Assembly: GCF_964355755.1 (NCBI RefSeq)
Contig: NC_092672.1
Span: 1,180,001-1,240,000, forward strand
Origin: Antedon mediterranea
Lineage: Eukaryota; Echinodermata; Crinoidea; Comatulida; Antedonidae
Reading direction: 5' to 3'
DNA length: 60,000 bases
A program made the translations under genes and the position numbers. Positions 23,648 through 37,400 of this stretch are shown here, piece after piece (positions within the stretch are counted from its first letter, which is position 1; each line of letters starts with the position of its first letter). The notes beneath the pieces were generated by a model. The model searched no databases. It saw only the letters and a list, made by a program, of their open reading frames with translations, and was not told where the DNA came from.

Positions 23648-26600
23648 GTGAGTTTAACTTTTGACATTTTATTGATCAGTCCTAAAGCTGTTTTATTTCA
23701 CTTGTTTCACTAAATTATTAAATTAATTAAACATTTTCATTCAATATTAAAGCCTAAATTAAATTAATAAACTCCTATTACAGCCAGTTCATGTTGTTTT
23801 TAAATAAATATAAACAGCACTTCCAACTGTTAATATGCGAAGGCCTACTATAATAATAAACTATACTATATTATATAACACCTATATAAATTCCTGTCAT
23901 TTGATTGGACGAATGTGGGTCACATGGCGTGCAATAGTACGCACTATTCAACGATCGTTAAATAGTACTTTTTGAAACATTTTTGTTTGTTATTTAGATG
24001 TTATATAAAACAAATAATGAATGTTTTGTATTCGTGTAATGGTACAAATAATGGCACTTGGTGAATGATGAAAGGTTTTATCAACTCGGCTTTGCCTCGT
24101 TGATATACAGTAACCTTTCATCATTCACCTCGTGCCATTATTTGTACCATTGCACTCATAAACATTCATTATTTGTATACTATAAAATGTTTTAGTGTTG
24201 TTGAATAAATTGTTTGTTTTATTATTAGAGTTAAATCAAAGAAAAAAGAGAAAAGAAGAGCTCATGACACGATGATGAAAGATCAAGCAAAGAAAAAAAT
24301 AAAGAGATGTGAGCAACTTGAAAGCAAGCGCTTACCTGACACATTTCTCCAACAAGTTGACACAGAAAACTCAAACAGGTACATTCCTTGTTAAGTAGGA
24401 TCGCCATTGAGACTAAATTAGCTATACACAGTCTAAATAGATTACTGTAGAGTGAAAGGTCTATTTTACGTACCTCACGGTACCAAGGGTTATTTTACAT
24501 TTGTCACGGTACCATGGGTTATTTTACGTACCTCACGGTACCAAGGGTTATTCGTAAACTGAAAAATTCATAAACTGTCAACATAATTCATATCTTTTTT
24601 TTTTTATATGAGGATACGTCGATACTACAGTACACGTATGCATCAGTAATCTTCTATAGTTCTGATTGAATTGCCTTTTGCCTGGAAAGTATTAAATTAC
24701 GAATTTTGATCCCTGGTGTATATGGATGGGTAAACTGCATTGAGCTGGTCCCACTTAGCAAATGTTAAACCGATTCATACAAAGGGACACCAATAGACAA
24801 GTGCGTACAGTACCTTTGGTTAGATCGGTGGCAGCAATGCATTCAAGTGTATATCCCTTTGACGTATAGGACTACTCCAAAAGGAGTAGGCCTAAATGTG
24901 AATGATTTTAATCGTATCAATTGTGTATGCTTAAACATTGTTCAACAGCACCTACAGTACTCTATGACAAGCCAAGTCTGCCAAAAGTACTCAGTTCATT
25001 TATTTTGGCATGTAATATTATGTGGCTTGTCTTACAGTAGCTGAAAAGCCTTTTTATATTGCAAAATAGAAATACATGTATAAATAATAATCAAGAATTA
25101 TTTTTTTCCTTTTAAGTGAAAAACCCACAGACTATGAATCTGATGAAATAGGTGAAGACGATGATGAGTTTTCTAATTGTGATGAGGATGAAGAGAATGA
25201 GGATTATGTAGTAGAGAAGGAAGGATTCCAAATTGTTCCCTTACAAAAAATTGCTAAAATGCCAGTAGTAAAATCAATGGAAGCTTTTGAATTCCGCCAG
25301 GAACAGTTATACGGAAAACGAATTCCCAGAGTTTCAGGTTGGTGAAGTTTTTGTGTATTAAAATAAGTTTACAACTTGTTCATTTGTTTCTTGTTGGTTT
25401 TGTTGTTAGTTTCTTTCCACCTTTGATAGTGGTTGTAATATAGGATCATTTACATGAAAATGTCCATTCTTAAGTACATTTTAATATAGGATCATGTACA
25501 GGAAAATGTCCATTCTTAAGTACATTTTAATATAGGATCATGTACAGGAAAATGTCCATTCTTAAGTAAATTTTAATATAGGATCATGTACAGGAAAATG
25601 TCCATTCTTAAGTACATTTTAAAATTCTGTAATCTACATTCACATAATGTCCTTTATTCAATACTGTACTGTATGTTCTGTAAATTCTACCCTTTTATTA
25701 TAATGTTAAAAGCTCTGAAACAATAAATAGTATGTTCTCAGCATCAATGCTACAGTATATTGTACATGCTATATATATATATTTTATATGTTTACGATAT
25801 AGTTTTTTTTATATTTTAGGATATTGCTAAACCCCGCAAACCTCCAAAAAAACATAGCAAACCCCATCGAACCAACATAAAAGTGATTGAATCATGTAGT
25901 GTACAACCCACCGGGTATATCCACATGTAAAAAAAATATTACATTTTTACCGTTAACTACTTATTTTTGGGGTAAAACATCATTTTTTGTTCAAAAATGA
26001 TTGCTAAACCCCGCAAACCTCCAAAAAACCATAGCAAACCCCACCGAACCAACATAAAAGTGATTGAATCATGTAGTGTACAACCCACTTGGTATATCCG
26101 TGGAAAAAAATATTAAATTTCTACTGTCAACTACTTATTTTTGGCGTAAAACATCATTTTTTGGTCAAAAATGATTGCTAATTTTAACCAAAAAATGATG
26201 TTTTATCCCCAAAAAAGTAGTTAACAGTAGAAATTTAATAATTAATAACCAGTGGGTTGTACACTACATTATTCAATCACTTTTATGTTGGTTCGGTGGT
26301 ATTTGCTATGGTTTTTTGGAGGTTTGCGGGGTTTAGCAATCATTTTTGACCAAAAAATGATGTTTTAACCAAAAAATAAGTTAACAGTAGAAATTAAATT
26401 TTTTTTTTACATTGGTATACCCAGTGGGTTGTACACTACATGATTCAATCACTTTTATGTTGGTTCGGTCGGGTTTGCTATGTTTTTTTGGAGGTTTGCG
26501 GGGGTTTACGGTGTTTAGCAATACCCATATTTTATTGTATATAATTATATAATTGTTTGAGCTTGTCAACAAAAAGAATTTCCTATTTTGGACCAATAAA

Positions 26601-27286
26601 ATTCTGTATTCTGAAAGATTTAGACTTAATAGTATTTTCTTCCACAGCATCTGCTCACATATCCATGACTCTAAAGAAGTCAAGTAAACCAGCAATTGGT
26701 TTTAAAGTTAAAGGTAAGATAAACACATTTTATATGCCACATACTGTACTGTAAATGTTTACATTTTAAAGAGGTGCCTGCGTTTAAATTGTTTTGACCT
26801 TTTTTAAAACAAACAAGAAACATTCTGTTATACAAGCAAAACATACTTTTAACGGCAACTTACATAATTATGTTATTTTAATATATCAAATGATGCCAAG
26901 TAAAGTAAGTACTATACTGTCAGTACCAAAAACATTTTTAAAATTGATTTCGTAAGCAGAAATTGTTGCCAACAGAACGTGAATCAGTAAAAAATGAAAA
27001 CATTTTGTTGATACATTTATTCTATTCCAAGAAAGCTAAGCTACAAGTTGTCAAATCAAGTTAAAACTCTTTACTTTCAGACGTAAACACTGCAAAATTG
27101 CATTTAACACTCGCGCTCACTACTTTCTGCAGTTAACACTCGTGCTCACTAATTTCTGCAGTTAACACTCACTCTCACTGCTTTCTGCCTTTTGAAACAT
27201 TTTATTCTACTTCAATCGTAGGTTTAGCAGTCACAAAGAAAGAAAGAAGACAAAAACGAAATAACTGGTCAAATCTTATTACTTGA
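23061..27286 (+). CDS. NOL7: Nucleolar protein 7 (NOL7)
   Basis: Five coding exons: 23085-23647 (exon from 23061), 24229-24378, 25117-25337, 26648-26713 and 27222-27286, total 1065 nt, 354 residues plus stop; phases match at every junction. Diagnostic segments in order: DDEAPESMSFNVARE at the end of exon 1; a basic helix ending ESKRLPDTFLQQV in exon 2; EGFQIVPLQKIAK and RQEQLYGKRIPR in exon 3; a basic C-terminus with KKERRQKRNNWSN. These follow the conserved NOL7 pattern. The N-terminal half is a long acidic, Ser-rich, low-complexity tract, making it about 100 residues longer than the human protein. NOL7 is a nucleolar factor linked to early ribosomal small-subunit processing. Likely intact. 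Confidence 0.88.
24009..24175. mobile_element. Foldback MITE in NOL7 intron 1
   Basis: Inverted arms of about 75 bp: aaataatgaatgtttt and gtacaaataatggcac on the left, mirrored on the right (gtgccattatttgtacc, then cattcattattt). It sits wholly inside the intron 23648-24228 and is non-coding. Confidence 0.8.
25437..25622. repeat. 46-bp tandem repeat in NOL7 intron 3
   Basis: Four copies of a 46-bp unit containing TAGGATCATGTACAGG and TGTCCATTCTTAAG. The first copy is slightly diverged (atttacatg). Intronic, non-coding. Confidence 0.9.
25820..26525. repeat. Double palindrome (A-A-A'-A') in NOL7 intron 3
   Basis: Two direct copies of a roughly 170-bp unit starting ATTGCTAAACCCCGCAAACC (25826 and 26000) are followed by two inverted copies ending GGTTTAGCAAT (near 26340 and 26520). 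The centre is near 26180. The intron transcript could fold into a long hairpin. Confidence 0.85.
27100..27185. repeat. Three short repeats before the last NOL7 exon
   Basis: Three imperfect units of about 29 bp (AACACTCGTGCTCACTA then TTTCTGCAG) lie 35-120 bp upstream of the acceptor at 27220-27221. They add several CAG triplets near the real acceptor. Non-coding. Confidence 0.75.
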
Positions 27287-28024
27287 ATACTACAGATACA
27301 GTTACACTAAATATATAAATTACACCATTTAAGCTTATCATGAGATACAACAAAAGGTATATGGTGAAAATCATTACAGGGCACAATTAAAGTAATTGCA
27401 TCAGTGAAATCTAGTTGATCATCAATTATCTACAGTTTATTATTAAACAACGAAACTAACATCAATCATATTGTTTATTATCAAACACAAGCAAGTAAAT
27501 ACATAATGAAATAAAGATGTTGACGTAGCTAATAATAATATCAATCAAATACAGTACATTATACAAATCTGCATGGTGAAATATACTATACGTACAGGGG
27601 TTGACGTAGCTAATATATATATATACAGTACATTCAGGCCTGTTCTTTTGAGGCGGGCGAATGTGATCACTCACACACTCCTAAACTACACTTAAGGAGT
27701 GCGATTTAAAACATGCTTAAATTAGGTAAACTTCTACACAACAAAATACAAACAGCACACCTACAGCATCCCTGAATGTATTGAGGAGTGCAATGCCATG
27801 CACCTACAATTTCTCAAAAAACAAGGCCTGTACTTTTATAGAAATTCGCATGGACCTGGTAAAAGGTGTGGCAAAGCTAAGATTGTTATTCAATCACGCT
27901 ATGTACTAAGACAAAATAATTAATTAATTATTAATTAAGCGACTGTGTATAATTGATGTTGAGCTTCAACCATCACTGTAACTGTAATGTCAGATTAGAT
28001 GACAACCACAGAATGTGTTCCAGT
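27287..28024. terminator. Convergent 3' UTRs of NOL7 (+) and the GPCR (-)
   Basis: Tail-to-tail interval of 738 bp. Minus-strand AATAAA signals lie at 27436-27441 and 27474-27479; plus-strand signals at 27442-27447 (ATTAAA) and 27510-27515 (AATAAA). The candidate signals of both genes fall within about 80 bp, so the mature 3' ends could overlap. Two related segments (gacgtagctaata, then tacagtacatt) occur at 27520 and 27603. No third gene is seen. Confidence 0.5.
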
Positions 28025-31000
28025 TTACATCAAACTTGTAGTAGTGAGTTTGAACAGACTGCTGCTATTTCCAGTCTGAAAATAAAAAAAGTAAAATTTG
28101 TTTTAATTTAAGAATAATTTAGTGATGTTTACATGATGTAAAATGCAAGCAGTGAATTGTGAATTATTGTTGGAATTTGCAAAATGTTTTTTTAATTCAG
28201 CTAGACTATTAAGTTTTTGAATCTTTAATAATATTAATGACACTGAAAATAGGTTACCTCAGATTAATGGCACATGCAGTACATATGCAGTAGGGTAAAG
28301 GGAAAAGAAGGTCAATGAAACCCTAACATACAATTTTGGAGGTCAAAATACTTTTGACCAAAACACCTTTATAATATTTCTGCTTAACCACCTGCATTAA
28401 ACCTTAGTTTTATCAATGCCAAAAAATTGTTTTTTCCACCCTCTGTTTATTCATTTTTAGCTATATTTTGGTCAACTTTAGTTATTATTGAAATTGATGT
28501 AACTGATAACTTGATTAAACAGTAATTTTTACATATATGTTTCTTTTTTGATCATGAAGTTTGTTTGACAAATACAATACATAAAGTACATATAAATAAA
28601 CTTACCTCAGTTTCACCAAATGAGGCATTCACTTGATTTTTTGATAGTCTTCGTTTTTTAAATTTGATGTAAGCTTCTTTCACCTGTAAGTTAAGTTAAT
28701 GATCAGTATTATTAACTTGACGAAAACATTTATAATTCAGATAATTTTTATCAAATAATGAATAAAGAATGAATTGACTTTTTATCAAATAATGAATAAA
28801 GAATGAATTGACTTTAGCCAAAAAGGTGTTTTGTATTTGAGTTGATAAAGATTTTCTATAATAGAGGTCTTATCATTTGTTTCATCATGAAGTTTATACA
28901 ATTTTAGTAACGTTTTAAGGGTCTTTCACACCGGTTTCGGCACAGTTCCGGCCCGACGCGCCGGCAAATCAAAACGTGTATGTTTCGTTTCCACGACTCA
29001 TGACGCTCCACGCGGCTCTGAGCCTATCAATATGTGCGTAGCTGCGTGAAAATGAAAAATTGACGTTTGAATTAATATGCCGGCGCGCCAGACCGGAACG
29101 TACCGGAACAGGTGTGAAAGACCCTTTAAATATGTTCAATAATATTATTATACATTATATGACAAAAATGCAATTGTGGCAGATTAAAAAGCATCATACA
29201 TACATCTTTATCACACAAACAGTAAGCAATGAAGATAAAAACGCCTTGAAGTGAGTTTATGATAACGAACAAATATGTGACAACCAAATTATCCCCATCA
29301 ACAAATGGACCCAGTATCCAGGAGATGCCCAAGACAGGTAGAAGCAATAGGCTACCCTTCACAGCAGTTCTAATGAAAGAAAATCACAATTTGTATTAAA
29401 AAAACAAAATAATATGTTCTTCAAATTGTTTATATTGGTTTAAAGCACGAAAAAAGCAATTCAAAATGTGATAAAAGCACCAAATTTGATAGACATATCC
29501 TATGACATGAAATAATAAAATAATAATTAAAAGTTGGTGTGGCCACTATTATAAGTTGGTGTGGCCACTATTATAAGTTGGTGTGGCCACTATTATAAGT
29601 TGGTGTGGCCACTATTCAAAGTGGCTGCTATATTTGTTTCCTAAATATCAGGTTATTGTACATTTTAAAGTGTTTTTATTACTTTGTTAGCTGGATTTGG
29701 AATAGTTTAGGCCTGTAGAATAATTAGTAATAAGAATAAAATATTATCTGCATTTTTTTCCCTAAAATGGCCGGAAATATCAAAATAAATATTTATTGAT
29801 ATCAATCATTTTTTAGTCTGACAGCGAACATTGGTTGATGGTTATTACAGAGAACTTAATACAATTTCAAAACATAGGCATATAAAAAATATATAAAATA
29901 TCAAGTCAACAATACAACTCGTAATTATCTTATTCAATTCAATTCAATTTAATTTCTTTATTGCTGCAAATTCCATCAAGGGCTAATCCACTTAAACATA
30001 CTACATCATACAAACATATACATATTTACATTTAAAATTTAAACACATAAAAAATTACAGTCATTACTACTGTAGTAGTCTGTTGTTTATATGAATAAAA
30101 ATTGATATAAATTGTTTCTTTCTGGTGATAGAGGTGAAATACAGTGATTCATTGTAAAAGAAAAATGAAACAAATTCGATACTCTAATAGATTATATTAT
30201 GTTTACGTTTAAATTATCGTGTTACAAGGACGTATATGAAGTAAACTATTTTTTTGAAATAATAAAAATAAAATTTTCAAAAAATAACAATAAACACTTA
30301 ATTCATTCTTCCTGACATAGCGAGAATAAGGTAATTTAAATCCATATAAGGAAGTTCAAGTGGTGTACAAACAACTCTATCAATCTTTTTCGAAGAAAAC
30401 AAATTGACAACAAAGAACAATACTCAATTGATTCTTTCCCGACATATCGGGATTTAAAAAGAAAAATGAAACAAATGGCAATCTATCTGTTTACAACATC
30501 ATCCATATAAGGAAACTTTAAAGTGTACAAACAAATCAATAGATTGCCTTGGTACAACCAACTATTGTGTATTCATTAATCTTTTTCGAAGAAATAAAAG
30601 GCGAGGATCATGTGACTGCTTGTTTGGTTCGGTTCGGTTGTTATGAAAACATTGAACATCCAAATTCTGTTGGTCCCTCAAAACTCAATTTTCTTTTGGC
30701 AGATTTTATTTCATTCATTGTAGTTTATTTTATTTCATTCATTGTAGTTTATTTTATTTCATTCATTGTAGTTTATTTTATTTCTAAAATAAACTGATAA
30801 ACACTATAAAGCATTTGGTACCCAGACGTCGCCAACATAAAATAATTGTATAATACAATGGTTAACACAGACAAATCATTTAAATTCACCATATTTATTT
30901 AAGCCAATAACCAACTTCATGTTGTCTGATTTTATTAAAATTTGGATATGGTGTTCATTTATTATTTGGGCAAATCACACTTGTTTTGAAAGTGTAGACA

Positions 31001-34000
31001 GAGTAGTACAATTTGTTTTTGGTTCTTCACCCTAATTTTAACTTAACTCCATAAATAAGAAATAAGTTAGCTAACTTATTTTTCTATGCCCCATCTGAAG
31101 ATCAGTACACTTAGTTCCCATTGGCCGCAACACAAGCACAAGCGAGTAATTTGACCAGTCTCGACCTTCCAATCTTTGGATTGTGATTGGTCAACTCATT
31201 TAAGTTGCACCTGCGTCGTTGCATCAACTCCCTGGTTGCATCTCGTCCTAGTGGAAACCAAGCCTTAGAGAACATTACCGAAAGCACTTCCTCAATGATT
31301 GCCACTAAAAACACACATATATTACATAGATATAGACACTAACCGTATTTGCTTATCTTTTTCACCGATTGTAGATCTTTTTTTACCATTTTGCCTTGTC
31401 ATAGAACCGGTTCGTGTGTATATAATATATACCATCTTTAACAAAACTCCAGTGTTAAGCTGTTGAAATATAAATTTGTTATTTGATACGATATTTGTAA
31501 AAAAAAAACTATTTTAATTCAGATTTCTCCATTTAAAACTGCAATTAGAAAGAAGGCCGCCTTGTGTTTATCTAATGAAATGTAGTTAACTTGGTAGTAT
31601 TACTTACTAGAACAATCAACATGGGAGGAATAACGACAGCCCAACGACAACTTCTCTTCAACCAACACCTAATTAAATTATTATTATTTGTTACTAAAGT
31701 CAATCATAAAGTGCTGTATGTTTAAAACAATTTTAATTCACTAAAGTTTGTAAGTTTTGATTTCCTATTATTATACAGCACTTGAAAGACACACATTTGT
31801 TTCAATACAACAAACAAACATTGATTAATAAATAAAATATAAATTGACATACATACACATACATACATTTGTATAATGACAATTATTAAACACTTTTTTA
31901 TTACTTACAAGTTTTGCGTTCCATAGCAGTCCATGTTGATTGCAATCGTTAGACTCACCATTGTGAAAGACCCAATGTAACACATACACAAGTAATTACG
32001 TAACTTATTGTATTTACTAGGAGTTCTACAGACAACTTTAAATACGAGATAAATAGCTTCTGCTGACATCCACATAAACACGTTCTGTAGCTCAAAGTGC
32101 AACAACACTGCTGTGAACTTACAAAGTCCCTGAAAAAATAACAAAATCTGCAGACAATCAGTGGCGTATCCAGGATTTTAAAGTTGGGGGGGGGGGGGGG
32201 GGGCGGGAATTGCCAATTTGCCGACAAAATTGGTGTCATTATCTGTACATACACGACGTCTCTGATCAATATATGTTCTAGGATTACATAGTCATATTGT
32301 CTTATATGGGATAACGATGCAAAATTAAAACCAAACCAACATTATCTGTTAGTATGTTGTATTCATATTACAATAAAGAAAGAATTAGGAAAATCTGATT
32401 TGTAGTGTTCGAAATATAGGGTCTAAAACATCGCCGAAAATGATCGTTTTTAGCCACGAAAGAAGTAAAACAATTTGCGGCCTCAGTCGACAATTCTATT
32501 AACTACGCCATTTTTAAAATAATTACATATAATTACGTTTTTTAGTAATTTATTTTATATATCACCATTGGGAATATCAATAAAACATGTTATTAATATA
32601 TAATGCTTATAAAATATATAAAGTTGTTTACTTAACGGAATTCGGACAAATTCATTGCTCTAACTTTGTGTATAGTAACGATCAGTTAGATTCATGGTAC
32701 ACGCGCGAGAGAAAACATTCCGCTGCGGGTGATTCGCATCCACCAATCAAATCAGCTAGAATCCTAAATCATTCAACCGTGAGCAAGCCAATCGCGAGAA
32801 AGCTCAGCTTTGATTGGCTTACGATGACATCATATCACAAAATGGTGGTTTTGTAGTTGAGCCTCACGGAATATTCTGTTCCAAAAATGAAATAGGGCCT
32901 ACATGGATATTGTTTATGGTATATGTGCTTTTTCTTTAACAATTTTGAATAATAAAGGCCTCATATCGAGAAAAAAACGGGTTTTTGGCACTTATAATAA
33001 ATATATCTTAGACAAAAAAGCACATGGCATGTGGCACTATATAATCTCTTAGCGTAGGAAGACATACAAATCCCAGGTCATGAGAGGCTCAACTGCATGC
33101 AAAAACAAGGTTTTAGGGTAAGGTCAAAGACTTTTGAGTAAACAATCTACCGCGTACGGCCGTACGTACGTGCTACACATTTTTTACGTGTTTCGTTAGA
33201 TGTAATGAAAATAAAAAATTGTTGATCTGAAGGGATCAATGATGATATGATATGTAAATAAACAAACACTCAAAAGAATGATGTTTACAGTTCAATTATT
33301 GTCATTATGACAATTCAATAAATAGTTTATTTTTTTTCCCGGCACCTTTGTTTGCCGACGGCCGCGATGATGTGCCGACGGAAACGAAATCAGGGGAGGT
33401 CCGCCCCCCCCCCCGGCCCCTCTACTGGATACGCCACTGCAGACAATACTTAATGTCTATAGGTGCCCGATTCTCAGTTCTGTATCTCCACATATGACCA
33501 TTAGTTAGTAGTATCAATTCCCTGCATCATGGAATGTTAGGTGAAGGGTTAGGTTAATGTCTGTTGTTTGTTGTAGATTATTAATACACTGTATCCCAAA
33601 GATCTGCATAAGCAAAATACATAATTTAGCAATATGTATATTTTTAAGAATAGTCAAACAGTATGCCGTAAATTTCTATTGAAGCAGAATGGAAATGTTC
33701 AAACATTAATTTCCTTGTTTTTATGGCCCTTGAGTGTACTGCAAAATGACTTCGGTTTGGAAATTTTAATGAATAAATATGTGTTTTTTTTTAAAATAAA
33801 TGTTAATGTCTGCAAAATGTTATTTGTTTTACATAACTTGTATGCGTAATTGGTTTTTTTTTTCATTCAAAGTGTGTACCCTGACCAACTTGATTTTACA
33901 ATGTGTTAATTTTCAAGTGTAAACTTGTTTCTAAAGCTCTGTCTACACTATCAAACTTTATTTTACAAAAAAATGTGATGTGCCCATATGTAGACATGGT

Positions 34001-34435
34001 GATGTTATATCACTACCGTATTTGGGAATATCATTGCCATATTTAGGCATACTTGTACATAGTTTTCAAGTGCAAATTGTAGTTTGAAAGAATTGGATTG
34101 TTCTATCCTACTTACCTCATTGTACACATTCTCTAAGCCAACAAGAAATACCAAGTAAAATACAATCATGTTGCCAATAAGGTGTTTGTGAATGTTGTTC
34201 CGTAGTGATTTCCAAAGGCCTCTAAAATAAAAGTTAATTTCGTAAAAAGGAATTCATGAATTGTTGTTTAGAAATACGTGTAAAAGGAACATTCTCACTT
34301 TAGACTATTGTGCCATTGTTGTTCAACTTACGGTAAAACTATATAAAGAGTCAACGTAATAACTAATGATGCCAAAGACAGTGAAAGACCAATTGATGTG
34401 ATGACGTTTATTATTTTGCCGTGTGTTTCATCAAT
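28025..34435 (-). CDS. GPCR exons 12-19: seven-helix domain and tail
   Basis: TM1 (ITSIGLSLSLASLVITL, 34435-34332); ICL1/TM2 (LWKSLRNNIHKHLIGNMIVF, 34221-34116); TM3-4 (GLCKFTAVLLHFELQNVFMW, 32129-31909); TM4/ECL2 (CWLKRSCRWAVVIPP, 31668-31608); TM5/ICL3 (31459-31344); TM6-7 (KGSLLLLPVLGISWILGPF then YLFVIINSLQGVFIF, 29369-29204); basic tail (28683-28606) and a final 16-residue exon ending SLM and TAA at 28025. These are hallmark adhesion-class motifs, including the TM3-ECL2 cysteine pair (GLC and CWL). The tail is short and lacks a PDZ-type C-terminus. Confidence 0.92.
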
Positions 34436-37400
34436 CTGAAAGGAAGGTTTATTAAGTTGTTTTAAATGTACTTCTTTCTGTAGTACGTTCAATTATGCTG
34501 TAATCGTTGGAACTTCTTGTTGTATGTTTGAAACTAGTAATGTTATAGACAGTTGGTGGGGGGAGGGCGGAATCATGTCTAAAAAGATTTCTTAATATGA
34601 ACTGATGGTCTAATTGTGAAGATTATTTCCTGTCTAAACTAGAAGTAGTCTGTTGGTAAACGGTAGAATGTCTTAAGCAGGTAGTCTTGTCTTAAGTTAG
34701 GTAGTCTGATCGTAAACACACGGTAGAAAGCAGATGGCTTGTCTTAAAGTAGGTAGTATTATCTTAAGCAAGTAGTCTAGTAGTTTAATCCGGTAGTCTG
34801 TTCGTAAACATAAGGTTGAATGCCTAAAGCAGTATTTTCTTAGCAGTTAGTTTTAAACAGTCAGTCTATTTCTAAACAGGTCGGATGGCGTCAATTTGCA
34901 GTATTGTTTGAGGTTGTCTTCGGTCACTGATTTGGTGGTCAAATCTTAAACAATAACTTTCATACCGGTTTTGACGAAACTTGCATCAGAACAGCAAAAC
35001 TTGTCATGTGACTACATACACAATTGACGTACTCATTTGATGACGTAGTTGTGCATCCAGAAGTTGACCACAGGCTTAGAGAGAATATTAAAGTCTGATA
35101 TTATACACCATACAGGAATACATTGATTAATTTCCATATAGGCCTAAATAACACATACGAGTGTTAACATGTTATTTACCGTATGTTATTGTTTATTTAT
35201 TATCAAGAATGTCCTTACCTTTGGTTTAGACTGAAAAATGTGCACATTTCTCTCTCACTCAAAGCCTCATCTAGTGACTAACATTCAATAATATCATTTT
35301 ATTAGTACAGTAATGTGATAGATATGTTCTTGTTTTATAAATAATTATAATTCATTAAAACTCTACGTGCTGCATACGCATAATCAGTAGTTTATTTAAC
35401 TCAATTTGTTACTTACTTCAGTAATTGTTCGATGCACCTTAAATTTAACTGGAGCGTTGGTTTTAACTCCTAACGTGTAAAGTGTGATTGAGATTACACC
35501 GCCTATAATGCTATAATCACCACCAACAGAACTGGAATTATTTGGCCTGTAAGAAATTAAATTAACACCTACTTTATGAAGTTGTTACTAATGGCTAAAT
35601 AATACATTTTTTGTTAATCTTGAAATTTAATTTCTTATAATATTTTGAAAATATATGAATGAAATAACTTTAATGATCATATTATGCATCAATTTAAAGC
35701 ATCATATTATACTAACATACTAGACGGTTAGATAACTTTAGGAACTAACCATACAATCTGACTTGGATCAACATTATCATTATCAGGCTTCATATAGGAA
35801 ACCACTGCAGTCATATTAGCTGTAATATAAATTAAACACTCTTGTAATTTGCAAAGACATACCCAAAAAGAAGAAACTAAAAAGGAAAGATGAGATGATC
35901 ATTTGATACTTACGTTTGGGCGTTTACTAAAGTATTTGCTGCATTTTCACGTCAAGTTGTTCAAAGTTGTTTTTTATTATTTTACATGATTATCGTAATT
36001 TCAATTTTACTGACTCCATCCTTTGTAAGCTAGGGCAGACGAGTGTAAAGATGACTCTATCCTTTGTAAGCTAGGGCAGACGAGTCTAACGCTGACTCCA
36101 TCCTTTGTAAGCTAGGGCAGACGAGTCTAACGCTGACTCCATCCTTTGTAAGCTAGGGCAGACGAGTCTAACGCTGACTCCATCCTTTGTAAGCTAGGGC
36201 AGACGAGTCTAACGCTGACTCCATCCTTTGTAAGCTAGGGCAGACGAGTCTAACGCTGACTCCATCCTTTGTAAGCTAGGGCAGACGAGTCTAACGCTGA
36301 CTCCATCCTTTGTAAGCTAGGGCAGACGAGTCTAACGCTGACTCCATCCTTTGTAAGCTAGGGCAGACGAGTCTAACGCTGACTCCATCCTTTGTAAGGT
36401 AGGGCAGACGAGTCTAACGCTGACTCCATCCTTTGTAAGCTAGGGCAGACGAGTCTAACGATTGGTTCCAACTTGGGCGCAATGTATGAAACAACGACGA
36501 CGCACAGAGGCACAACGCAACTTAGTTGACCAATCACAAGCCGTAGATTGGATAATCCATCTCGTTGCGTCGTGATTGGTAAAGCTTGGTTCCCACTAGA
36601 ACGTAACGCAAGGACGTAAACGCAACGCAAGCGTTTTAACCAATGACAAGCGAAGTTATAGACAGTTAGCAATCACAAGCGAATAAGACATCGCTTGTGA
36701 TTGATCATTTTACTTGCGTTACGTCCTTGTGTTGCGTCGCTAGTGGTAACCACGCTTCCCTACGCGGCGCGCGTACATCCTTCCGTTTCATCCAAGTGGA
36801 AACCAAACTTTAATAACTATGCTATTACCAGAAGACATCAACGTTGCGTTGACAAATGAAATGAATATGTCATGATCGCCAGTTGATAAACTTATGTTGC
36901 TCCTTTCTTTAGAAATGAGAGTAGCAATTCCATCTAAGAACAAGAAAACATAAAATAACTTGGTACACTATTCAAATAAAGGTGGGGGATCGTGTCCCGG
37001 TGTGCTGATGTGACAGGCGCTGCACGGCCGTCGTGGGTCCGTAGAGAGCCTAATCCGAATGTCCACAGTTTCCGGTTAAACTTGAGGACCGGAATAAATA
37101 CCTTTACCTTAACTGAAGATTAAATTCCTACTCCTAACAAATAATTTAACTGAATACATTTAGCACATTTGTGTTTAGTATTATTTTGAATGAGCTATTG
37201 ATACTTAGATATTGGTCCTGAGATATGATCTTTTATTTAAGGCATAATATTGTATATCCTCCTACATTGCAAACTAAGAACATTCATGTATTAAACATTA
37301 AAGACAAATTACTGACACATATTATGTTGCTTTATTGATATGTAATCGGTTGATGACGTGTGTAGCATTTCAATCATTTCCCGCTCGATGGTTTCTGCAG

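Noticed and set aside
32587-32856. 89-codon open frame inside the hAT-like element
   Set aside because: No transposase or other domain is recognised, and the frame is short for the length of AT-rich sequence.
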